Positions 10,207-19,000 of a stretch of DNA of 64,000 bases are shown piece by piece (position 1 is the first letter of the stretch; each line of letters starts with the position of its first letter). Position numbers and translations under genes: made by a program. Under the pieces are notes generated by a model. It was not told where the DNA came from and made no database searches. It saw nothing but the letters and a program-made list of their open reading frames with translations. Location: assembly GCF_000422885.1 (NCBI RefSeq), contig NZ_KE383942.1, positions 65,353 through 129,352 of the forward strand. Direction: 5' to 3'. The DNA is from Ottowia thiooxydans DSM 14619. GTDB lineage: Bacteria > Pseudomonadota > Gammaproteobacteria > Burkholderiales > Burkholderiaceae_C.

Positions 10207-12183
10207 ATGGCTACGAATTCCACTACAGCTTCCGGTTACTCCGAAGGCTCCATCCGCGTGCTCAAAGGGCTGGAGCCCGTCAAGCAACGCCCGGGCATGT
10301 ACACGCGAACCGACAATCCTCTGCACGTCATCCAGGAAGTACTGGATAACGCCGCCGATGAGGCGTTGGCCGGCTTTGGCAAGAAAATCAAGATTTCGCT
10401 GCACGCCGATGGCTCGGTCAGCGTGGAGGATGATGGTCGGGGCATTCCCTACGGGATGCACCCGGAGGAGAAAGCGCCCGTTCTAGAACTGGTGTTTACC
10501 AGGCTGCACGCCGGCGGAAAGTTTGACAAGGGTCAAGGCGGTGCCTACAGCTTTTCTGGCGGTCTGCATGGCGTCGGGGTGAGCGTGACCAATGCACTGT
10601 CCACTCGCATGGAAGTGTGGAGCCATCGCGAGGGCATGGTGGCCAAAATGGTGTTCGAGGCCGGTGATGTGGTCGAACAACTCCAGCTTCGCAAGCAGGC
10701 CGAAGGCGATCGCCGCCAGGGAACCACCGTTCGCGTGTGGCCGGACCCCAAGTATTTCGAATCTCCTGCTTTGCCCATGGCGGAGCTGACACACCTGCTG
10801 CGCAGCAAAGCGGTGCTGATGCCGGGAGTCAGTGTCACCTTGTTCGACGAGAGGAAAAAGGACACGCAAACCTGGCAATACAAGGGTGGTTTGCGCGATT
10901 ATCTGGAACAGACCTTGGTCGCAGATGCGGTCATCCCCCTGTTTGAGGGCGAGGGCTATGCCGGCAAAGACGCTGAAAACTTCGCAGAAGGCGAGGGCGC
11001 ACAGTGGTGCGTGGCCTTTACCGAGGAGGGGCATCCGGTGCGCGAAAGCTATGTCAACCTGATCCCCACGAGCGCCGGTGGTACACATGACAGCGGGCTG
11101 CGAGACGGCCTGTTCAACGCCGTCAAGAGCTTCGTTGAGTTGCATAGCTTGCTCCCCAAGGGTGTCAAACTGATGCCTGAAGATGTCTTCGCGCGTGCGA
11201 GCTACGTACTATCTGCGAAGGTACTGGATCCCCAGTTTCAGGGCCAAATCAAGGAAAGACTCAACTCGCGTGATGCGGTCCGCCTCGTATCCGGCTATGT
11301 GCGCCCGGCGCTGGAGTTGTGGCTTAACCAGCACGTGGAGCACGGCAAGCGTCTGGCCGAATTGGCGATCAAGGCGGCTCAAACCCGCCAACGCGCGGGC
11401 CAGAAGGTTGAAAAGCGCAAGGGTTCTGGTGTAGCTGTGCTGCCCGGCAAGCTAACCGATTGCGAAAGCCGCGACCTCACCCTCAATGAGGTGTTTCTGG
11501 TGGAGGGGGATTCCGCCGGAGGCAGCGCCAAAATGGGGCGCGACAAGGAAACCCAGGCCATCCTGCCTTTGCGAGGAAAGGTCCTCAATACATGGGAGGT
11601 GGAGCGCGACCGGCTTTTCGCCAACACGGAGATTCACGATATTTCGGTGGCCATAGGGGTCGATCCTCACGGCCCGACTGATTCACCGGATCTTTCTGGA
11701 TTGCGTTACGGAAAAATCTGCATCCTCTCAGATGCGGATGTGGATGGCTCGCACATCCAGGTTCTGCTGCTGACTCTGTTCTTCCGTCACTTCCCCAAAT
11801 TGATTGATTCAGGCAATGTCTTCGTTGCCCGGCCGCCTTTGTTTCGGGTGGATGCACCGGCGCGGGGAAAGAAGCCAGCCTCCAAGATGTATGCGCTGGA
11901 TGATGGTGAATTGACTGCGATTTTGGACAAATTGCGCAAAGATGGCGTGTCTGAAGGAAAATGGACCATCAGCCGCTTCAAAGGGCTGGGAGAGATGAAC
12001 GCGGAGCAATTGTGGGAAACCACACTCAATCCCGACACCCGTCGTCTTTTACCGGTGAAGTTGGGCCGCTTCGATTTCGGCCAGACCGCCGCAGAAATGA
12101 CCAAACTCATGGGCAAGGGCGAAGCTGCTGCTCGCCGCGAACTGATGGAACTTCACGGCGATGCCGTGGAAATCGACATATAA
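10207..12183 (+). CDS. parE: DNA topoisomerase IV subunit B
   Basis: ATPase subunit of topoisomerase IV, which unlinks daughter chromosomes. The 658-residue protein has the GHKL ATPase motifs (EVLDNAADEAL, DDGRGIP, GGLHGVGVSVTNAL) and the Toprim domain (LVEGDSAGGSAKMGRDKETQ and ILSDADVDGSHI). The short-type C-terminus ends GLGEMNAEQLW to VEIDI. Length and the absence of GyrB's extra insertion favour ParE, as does the nearby parC. ATG at 10207 is chosen; an in-frame ATG-like start at 10150 adds 19 unlikely residues. Confidence 0.95.
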   Translation: MATNSTTASGYSEGSIRVLKGLEPVKQRPGMYTRTDNPLHVIQEVLDNAADEALAGFGKKIKISLHADGSVSVEDDGRGIPYGMHPEEKAPVLELVFTRLHAGGKFDKGQGGAYSFSGGLHGVGVSVTNALSTRMEVWSHREGMVAKMVFEAGDVVEQLQLRKQAEGDRRQGTTVRVWPDPKYFESPALPMAELTHLLRSKAVLMPGVSVTLFDERKKDTQTWQYKGGLRDYLEQTLVADAVIPLFEGEGYAGKDAENFAEGEGAQWCVAFTEEGHPVRESYVNLIPTSAGGTHDSGLRDGLFNAVKSFVELHSLLPKGVKLMPEDVFARASYVLSAKVLDPQFQGQIKERLNSRDAVRLVSGYVRPALELWLNQHVEHGKRLAELAIKAAQTRQRAGQKVEKRKGSGVAVLPGKLTDCESRDLTLNEVFLVEGDSAGGSAKMGRDKETQAILPLRGKVLNTWEVERDRLFANTEIHDISVAIGVDPHGPTDSPDLSGLRYGKICILSDADVDGSHIQVLLLTLFFRHFPKLIDSGNVFVARPPLFRVDAPARGKKPASKMYALDDGELTAILDKLRKDGVSEGKWTISRFKGLGEMNAEQLWETTLNPDTRRLLPVKLGRFDFGQTAAEMTKLMGKGEAAARRELMELHGDAVEIDI

Positions 12184-12189
12184 CCAGCA

Positions 12190-13185
12190 ATGATTCAGGC
12201 TTTGTTTAAACAGACGGTTCGCGTGCTACCGGTGGCGGTGGCCCTGTGGCTATCCACGTGGCATCTTGCTGCGCGCGCTGATCTGTGGGCTTACCTGGAC
12301 GAAGCAGGGGTGACCCATTTCGCTTCTGAGCAGGTAGATGGTCGCTACCAGTTGTTCTTCCGCAGCGGTGACGCAGGCTCCCTGGGCTCTGTGAAGAGTG
12401 AAGGCGCGCTGACATCCGGCAATGGGAGCGCGCGTCCAGGTGTCAAGGCAACCGGCGTGAACGGTGAACCAGCCTTTGTGATTCCTAAGCGCTTCGCAGA
12501 TCTTGATGCCTCCAAAGGCTACAAGGCGGTTCAAAAGCACATGCAGGCCGCCGCACAGGCGCACGCAGTCGACTACGAACTCATCAAAGCGGTGATCGCG
12601 GCGGAGTCTGGCTTTGATCCGGGGGCAGTTTCCCCTAAAGGCGCTGTCGGTCTGATGCAATTGATGCCCACCACGGCCGGGCAGTACGGAGTAGTGGCAG
12701 ACAGGCAAGGCCGCAAAGACAGCAAAGGCAAGCTGGTTCCCGCCCAGAGTGTGGAACAAAAGCTGGTCGATCCGCAGACCAACATCCAGGCCGGGGCGCG
12801 CTATCTGGCCTATCTGATCAAGCTCTTCAAGGGCGAGCTCTCTCTTGCAGTGGCTGCCTACAACGCCGGCGAGGGCGCCGTGCAGCGCGCTGGCAACAAG
12901 ATTCCCAATTACAAGGAAACCCAGGGTTACGTCAAGACCGTGATGGGCCTGTATGAAGTGTTCAAGCCTGCTGTCCAAGTCGTGCAACCTTTAGCTGGCG
13001 CGGTCGGAAAGCTCGGAGGTCGGATCAGCGGTCAATCCGGTGGCCGTGTCCGGGTGGAGCTGGGGGGCATTTCAGACGCCAGTGGCCGCGGGGAGGCCCG
13101 TAGGGCTCCTGTAGCTTACGCACAGCCGGCTTCAGCCAATGAATTGAGTCAGTTGGTCGAGGCAAATACCGCTTCGATTGACTAA
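12190..13185 (+). CDS. Lytic transglycosylase with DUF4124 and SLT domains
   Basis: A 331-residue exported murein lytic transglycosylase. The hydrophobic signal (residues 1-30) ends near ARA. A DUF4124-like domain follows (DLWAYLDEAGVTHFASEQ), then an SLT/goose-lysozyme-like domain. Catalytic Glu139 is in AVIAAESGFDP, with AVGLMQLMPTTA and AVAAYNAGEGAV as conserved motifs II/III. It would cleave glycan strands in the periplasm. It starts six bases after parE and is followed closely by parC, so the three are probably one transcript; this chromosome-segregation/wall pairing recurs in Burkholderiales. Confidence 0.92.
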   Translation: MIQALFKQTVRVLPVAVALWLSTWHLAARADLWAYLDEAGVTHFASEQVDGRYQLFFRSGDAGSLGSVKSEGALTSGNGSARPGVKATGVNGEPAFVIPKRFADLDASKGYKAVQKHMQAAAQAHAVDYELIKAVIAAESGFDPGAVSPKGAVGLMQLMPTTAGQYGVVADRQGRKDSKGKLVPAQSVEQKLVDPQTNIQAGARYLAYLIKLFKGELSLAVAAYNAGEGAVQRAGNKIPNYKETQGYVKTVMGLYEVFKPAVQVVQPLAGAVGKLGGRISGQSGGRVRVELGGISDASGRGEARRAPVAYAQPASANELSQLVEANTASID

Positions 13186-13224
13186 AAACGTTTTCTAAGT
13201 CCTTTCTTTTTTTCCTCTTTTTCA

Positions 13225-15570
13225 ATGAACGATCAATCGGTCTTGGACCTGGCCGGGGAGGGTAGCGGGTCGGATGACGATCTGGCCTTGGCCACCTATG
13301 CTCAGCGGGCTTACCTCGAATATGCACTTTCCGTTGTAAAGGGCCGTGCGCTCCCCGACGTTTGCGACGGACAGAAACCGGTTCAGCGGCGCATCCTGTT
13401 CTCCATGGAGCGCATGGGGCTCGGCTACAACGGAAATACTGGAGCCAAGCCAGTCAAGAGCGCTCGGGTGGTGGGCGATGTGCTGGGTAAATATCACCCG
13501 CATGGAGATACCGCCGCCTATGACGCGCTGGTGCGAATGGCGCAGGATTTCAGCCAACGTTATCCCTTGATTGACGGTCAGGGTAATTTCGGTAGCCGCG
13601 ATGGTGATGGCGCCGCTGCCATGCGCTACACGGAAGCGCGCTTAGCCAAGATCACCAGCCTCCTGCTGGACGAGCTGGATGAAGGCACTGTGGACTTCGC
13701 ACCCAACTACGATGGTTCACATGATGAACCGCGCCAGTTGCCAGCGCGTCTGCCCTTTGCCTTGCTCAACGGTGCCAGTGGTATTGCGGTAGGCTTGGCC
13801 ACCGAGATTCCTAGCCATAACCTGCGCGAAGTCGCTGATGCGTGCATCGCACTCGTCAAATCCCCGCAGATGACGGACGAGGAGCTATTTGCTCTGATTC
13901 CCGGCCCTGATTACCCAGGCGCTGGGCAGATCATCAGCTCGCCTGGCGACATCGCCGACGCCTATCGAACAGGTCGCGGTAGCCTCAAGGTCCGGGCGCG
14001 CTGGAAAATTGAGGAGCTGGCACGCGGCCAGTGGCAAATGGTGGTCACGGAGCTGCCGCCTGGCGTGAGCAACCAACGTGTGTTGGAAGAAATCGAAGAG
14101 CTGACCAACCCCAAGGTCAAGGCGGGCAAGAAGGCTCTCACGGCTGATCAAACCGGTTCCAAGGGAGTTCTGCTGGCTGTGCTGGACACCGTGCGCGACG
14201 AATCCAGCAAGGACGCGGCGGTACGCCTCGTGTTCGAGCCCCGCACCAGTCGAATCGGCCAGGACGAACTGGCTAACATCCTGCTGGCCCACACCAGTCT
14301 GGAAACCTCGTCGTCCATCAACCTCACGAGCGTTGGAATCGATGGTCGGCCAGTGCAGAAATCCTTGCGCCAGATGCTGCTGGAGTGGGTGACCTTCCGT
14401 CAACAGACTATCACCCGGCGCAGCCAGCATCGTCTGCAAAAGGTACTTGATCGCGCTCACATCCTGGAGGGTCGGCGGCTGGTGCTGCTGAACATCGATG
14501 AAGTGATCGCCATCATCCGGGAGAGTGACGAGCCCAAAGCGGCCTTGATCGCCCGCTTTGGCCTCACGGACCGGCAGGCAGAAGACATTCTCGACATCCG
14601 GCTGCGGCAATTGGCCCGGTTGGAGGCCATCAAGATCGAACAGGAGCTCAAGCAACTGCGCGAAGAGCAAGGGCGCCTCGAAGATATTCTTGGAAATCCC
14701 GGCAGCCTCAAGCGTTTGATGGTCAAGGAAATCGAAGCTGACGCCAAGCAATTTGGCGATGCTCGCCGCACGCTGATCCAAGCGCAGAAAAAAGCGGTTG
14801 TCGAGGTCAAAGTCATCGATGAGCCCGTTACCGTGGTGATCAGCGAAAAAGGCTGGGTGCGCGCTCGCACTGGCCACGGGCATGACGCGACCGCGTTTGC
14901 ATTCAAATCAGGCGATGGCCTGTACGGCACATTTGAATGCCGCACAACCGACTCCATGCTTGTGTTTGGCACCAATGGCCGCGTCTACACGGTCGCCGTG
15001 GCCAACTTGCCGGGTGCGCGTGGTGACGGACAACCCATTACCACGCTGATCGAGTTGGAGGCCGGTACTCAGCCTGCGCATTACTTCGCCGGTGCCGATG
15101 GCGCGGTGCTGATGCTGTCGGGTTCGGGTGGCTATGGGTTTCTGGCGCGGGTGGAACACATGCTTTCGCGTCAGCGCGGGGGCAAGGCATTCCTCACTCT
15201 CGGAGAAGGCGAGCAAGTTTGCCAGCCCTCGGTGGTCTCACTACCTGCGGCTACGTCACTTCTGCCGGCCACGCACATTGCGTGCGCGTCTACTGGTGGC
15301 CGAATTCTCACCTTCGAAATCGCCGAACTGAAGGTAATGGAAAAAGGTGGCCGTGGCTTGACCTTGATCGACCTTGAGCCCAAGGATTCCCTGGCTGGCG
15401 CTGCGGCCTATACCCGTAGTGTGCGCATTCGAGGTATTGGCCGAGGGGGAAAGCTGCGCGAGGAGACGCTGGAAATAAGGAGCCTCAACAACGCGCGTGC
15501 CGCCCGCGCCCGCAAAGGCAAAGCGGCAGATCTGGGTTTCAAACCCACTAGCGTGGAGCGGGTGCAATGA
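13225..15570 (+). CDS. parC: DNA topoisomerase IV subunit A
   Basis: DNA-cleaving subunit of topoisomerase IV, 781 aa. The winged-helix core contains catalytic Tyr135 in [10 protein letters not shown]. The quinolone-resistance-determining segment reads [10 protein letters not shown], so Thr96 and Asp100 occupy the places of E. coli Ser80 and Glu84; this is as likely a lineage trait as a resistance change. The C-terminal beta-pinwheel shows the degenerate blades expected of ParC rather than GyrA boxes. Its stop overlaps the start of the next small gene (ATGA). Confidence 0.95.
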   Translation: MNDQSVLDLAGEGSGSDDDLALATYAQRAYLEYALSVVKGRALPDVCDGQKPVQRRILFSMERMGLGYNGNTGAKPVKSARVVGDVLGKYHPHGDTAAYDALVRMAQDFSQRYPLIDGQGNFGSRDGDGAAAMRYTEARLAKITSLLLDELDEGTVDFAPNYDGSHDEPRQLPARLPFALLNGASGIAVGLATEIPSHNLREVADACIALVKSPQMTDEELFALIPGPDYPGAGQIISSPGDIADAYRTGRGSLKVRARWKIEELARGQWQMVVTELPPGVSNQRVLEEIEELTNPKVKAGKKALTADQTGSKGVLLAVLDTVRDESSKDAAVRLVFEPRTSRIGQDELANILLAHTSLETSSSINLTSVGIDGRPVQKSLRQMLLEWVTFRQQTITRRSQHRLQKVLDRAHILEGRRLVLLNIDEVIAIIRESDEPKAALIARFGLTDRQAEDILDIRLRQLARLEAIKIEQELKQLREEQGRLEDILGNPGSLKRLMVKEIEADAKQFGDARRTLIQAQKKAVVEVKVIDEPVTVVISEKGWVRARTGHGHDATAFAFKSGDGLYGTFECRTTDSMLVFGTNGRVYTVAVANLPGARGDGQPITTLIELEAGTQPAHYFAGADGAVLMLSGSGGYGFLARVEHMLSRQRGGKAFLTLGEGEQVCQPSVVSLPAATSLLPATHIACASTGGRILTFEIAELKVMEKGGRGLTLIDLEPKDSLAGAAAYTRSVRIRGIGRGGKLREETLEIRSLNNARAARARKGKAADLGFKPTSVERVQ

Positions 15571-15755
15571 TTCCGATCGATGTATCCACCGTGGGCCTCA
15601 TCGTGGCAGTGGTGACCGGCGTGGGCAGCGCCTGGCTGGGTCGGCGCTTGTCTAGAGGCTGGCGGGCCAAGCGCGAGATCCGCCAATTACAAGCCCGGCG
15701 CGCCACTGAATCTCGGCAGGTTCGTCGGGCAAGAGAGCGGCAACAGAAGCCTTGA
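15567..15755 (+). CDS. 62-residue membrane-anchored basic protein coupled to parC
   Basis: The reading frame starts in the ATGA overlap with the parC stop. It encodes one N-terminal hydrophobic helix ([17 protein letters not shown]) followed by a strongly Arg-rich, helical tail (about a third Arg/Lys). No family is recognised. The overlap with parC and the membrane-then-basic design support a real gene; function is unknown. Confidence 0.6.
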   Translation: MIPIDVSTVGLIVAVVTGVGSAWLGRRLSRGWRAKREIRQLQARRATESRQVRRARERQQKP

Positions 15756-16027
15756 TCAGTGGAGGGCGGATTGGCATACAACTCTCTGCCATTCCGATCA
15801 TTTGACTGAGGAACGCTCGGCGTAGCAACGGCTATTGCTGCGTTCTGTCGTTGGCCCGAGGCAACTTACACCTGGGAAGAAGACTGAAGGAACGAAAGCG
15901 AGCATAGTGACTCGTGGTATTTTTGCGCTTGTCGAATCAAAAAAATAGAACTATAGTTATGTTATTAATTGAGAATAAATCTCATTATTAACCTTAATTA
16001 ATTATATTTTTTGGTCGAATTCGCATC
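15756..16027. other. AT-rich intergenic region before the exoprotein gene
   Basis: A 272-bp gene-free stretch. The last 100 bp are far more AT-rich than anything nearby, with runs such as TTAATTAATTATATTTTTT. They contain the Fur-box-like site noted separately. No clear Shine-Dalgarno sequence precedes the exoprotein ATG. The abrupt composition change suggests acquired DNA. Confidence 0.7.
15970..15984. promoter_or_regulatory. Fur-box-like operator
   Basis: TGAGAATAAATCTCA differs at one position from the familiar proteobacterial Fur core TGAGAATNATTCTCA. It lies 43 bp before the exoprotein start in the AT-rich promoter region. Iron-dependent repression by Fur is inferred, not shown. Confidence 0.55.
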
Positions 16028-19000
16028 ATGCAAAGGCGTAGTCTTTCGCTAACCGTGCTCGTACTTTGGGTCTTGGGCCAGTTCCCCGTTTCAGCTCAAA
16101 CGGTTCCTTCGCCGCAAGCACTGCAAGGGACAAGCCCCATACCTGATCTCGCTCGCAACGGGGTAGGTGTCATGCACATCGCTCCGCCCAGCCCGGGAGG
16201 TGTCAGCCGCAACCAGTACGAACACTTCAATGTTCCAGCGGCGGGTTTGATACTGAATAACAGCGCGCAGCGCACCACCACAGTGCTCGGTGGCGGCGTA
16301 GCTGGCAATCCGCAGCTGGGAGGGCAGCCTGCGCGCATCATCGTGAATGAGGTCACGTCCGCTTCACCCAGCACGCTACGCGGCGCGCTGGAGGTGGCCG
16401 GACCTAGGGCCGACCTCGTTGTGGCCAACCCCAATGGAATCCACTGCGATGCTTGTGGCTTCCTGAACGCGGGGCGAACCACGCTGACAACTGGCTTGCC
16501 TATTTGGAACGGCACCGGAAGCATTCTGGGCTTTCATATTGAAAAGGGTGTTTTGAGCGTGGGCAACGGCGGCCTGGACGCAAGGGACTTGCATCAGCTT
16601 GATTTGCTGGCTCGCGGCATCGTGATCGAAGGAGTTGTGCAAAGCCAAAAAATTCATGCCATTGCCGGGGCTAACCAGGTGGACTACGGCGATGCTCCGG
16701 CGGTGCAAAGCCTTGCGGCTGGTGGCGGCGATGCGCCGAAATTTGCAGTGGATATCGGCAAGCTGGGAGGCATGTACGCGGGGCAAATCTATATGTTGGC
16801 CACCGAGAGGGGGATGGGTGTCAATAGCGAAGGGCGTTTGGTTGCGCACGAAGGGAGCCTGCGCCTCGGCAGCGATGGTGATCTGCGCGTTCATCAGGCC
16901 TACGGCCAGCAGGGGGTGAATTTGGCATCTGCCGGTGGCGACGTTTCTGTGTCGGGCGAAGTGGCGTCACCTGCTCAACTGAACATCTCGGCAGGGCAGG
17001 TATTACGCAATGGCGGCCTGGTGGCCGCAGGCGAAGGGCTATCGGTACAGGCGCTGGAAATCGATAACGCTGGGGCGCTCGTTGGTGGCACCTCGGCTAT
17101 GGCGGATCGTCGCGGCGTCGATGCAGATCCTGCGCGTGCCGCTGGCAGCCTGCTGCTGAGCGGAAATGTGCACAACCGCGCAGACGCGCTTGTGTTTAGT
17201 GCAGGGGATCTCACGGTCAACGGCTCGCTGCATAACGTCGGTGGGGCGGTTCATGCCTGGGGCAACATCAAAATCATTGGCCACCTGACCAATGAAAACG
17301 CTGGTTTTCGCACAGTGCGGGAAACCTCCACGAGCGCGCCCAACGAGTTGTATTACTCGGATGAGCTCGCTCCCGCAGATGCACATCGAGCCGATGATGT
17401 TCGCTTCGATCGGCAGCAAAACCTGGTGTTGCCGAGCACCCAATTCCCTTTCGAGCAGTTTGGCCATGAAGCTTACGATTCCGTTCTGCTGCCAAACGCT
17501 TACCTCAGCGCGGAGAAATTTCCAGGCGCTCGGTATGCGGATTCGGATCCTGTCTGGGCACGCTTTGGCGTGAAAGCCCCTGACTTTAGCGATCTTGATT
17601 CCCATGCGTCGCTGCCGGGCACGGACGTTTGCGTTGCGTCGGACAACTATGAAGTGGCCGTCGAGGCTCGCCGAACCCAGGCCTTGGCCGAACTGCAACT
17701 GAAGTTGGATGCATTCAATACTGATCTGGAAAAGCGTCGTACTGCGAGCTACTTTTCGCACAGCGTTGACCAGCATCAGATAACCGAGGACCGTGTGGTT
17801 GCCAGCCAGCCGGGCCAGATGATTGCCGGCAGTTCCATCAGCGTTGCCGGAGGGACCAACCGGGACAGCCTGGTTGCCGCTGGTGGTCAATTCTTTTCCT
17901 CACGGGGCTTTAGTAACCACGCCACCGAGGGCCGGCGCACCGTCACTGCGCACGGTCGCCTTCAGCGTTCGTGGTCAGAAGCTGCGCTATTTCGAGATGC
18001 TCAACCACGCCTGGATGAGCCTGTGCTCCTCACCTCGCTGGTGTCCGAGCAGACTTTTCCGTTGGATGCCAAGCCTATGAAGCATCCCATTGGAGCGCGA
18101 GACACCTTCTTGGTAAAACCTTCTCCATGGGGTGAGCTGCCAAAAATAGATCGCTTTGCCTCGCTCCCTAATTCCGACAAGCCAAACGGCGGTCAGGCTT
18201 TCCCGTGGACGTCAGCTGCCAGCGTGAACTTCGCTGGGCATGGCGAGCTTTCTGGGCTGGCTGTGCCGCTTGCTCCGGCTACCAAGGACACTCAAGGCAG
18301 CCTGCTGGCCGCGAGCGATATCCGCGTTTTAGCCCCCGGTGAGTCGTTCACCAACAGTGGCGCTCTGCTTGCGCACGGTGACGCAATATCCACGGGCAGC
18401 CTTACCGTGGAGGCCGACCGCATAAGCCACCGAGGCACCCTCTCTGCGCACGAAACGGTTCTGCGCGCGACACAAGACATCGCTGTCACTGGTGGCCAAT
18501 TCAACCGTCCCGGTGATAGCGGCCCTACCGGTTATGGCTCGCGGATAGACCTCCAAGCAGGCCGCAACATTCAATTGCAGTCTGAGGTGCAGCCGCTCAG
18601 CCAAAGCCTGGGTATTGACCAAGCGGAAGCTCACATAGCTTCACGCACCACCGTGCTTTCCGCCGAACGTATTGATCTGCGTGCAGGGCAAGACCTGCTG
18701 ACCGAGGGCGTTGTCGTCACCGCTGGAGATACCTTAATGGCAAGCGCGGATCGTCACATCGATATTGGCCCTGCCTTCGAAAACCGCAGCACGCAAGCGA
18801 GCGCCATCGCGGACCAAGGTGAACAGTCTTCCCTATGGAGTCAAAGCGCGAGCACCTTGCTCGGCAGCCAATTGCGCGCGAAACGCTTAGCTCACCTGAA
18901 CGCGGGGGAGCAGCTCACGTTCACAGGTAGCTTGATGGCCAGCGAGAACGATCTTCAGTTAAACGCACGCCATATCAGTATCGAAAGCGCGGAGACCCAG

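Noticed and set aside
13490-13540. ParC Thr96/Asp100 as quinolone-resistance mutations
   Set aside because: These residues may be the natural state in this lineage; nothing in the sequence shows a change.
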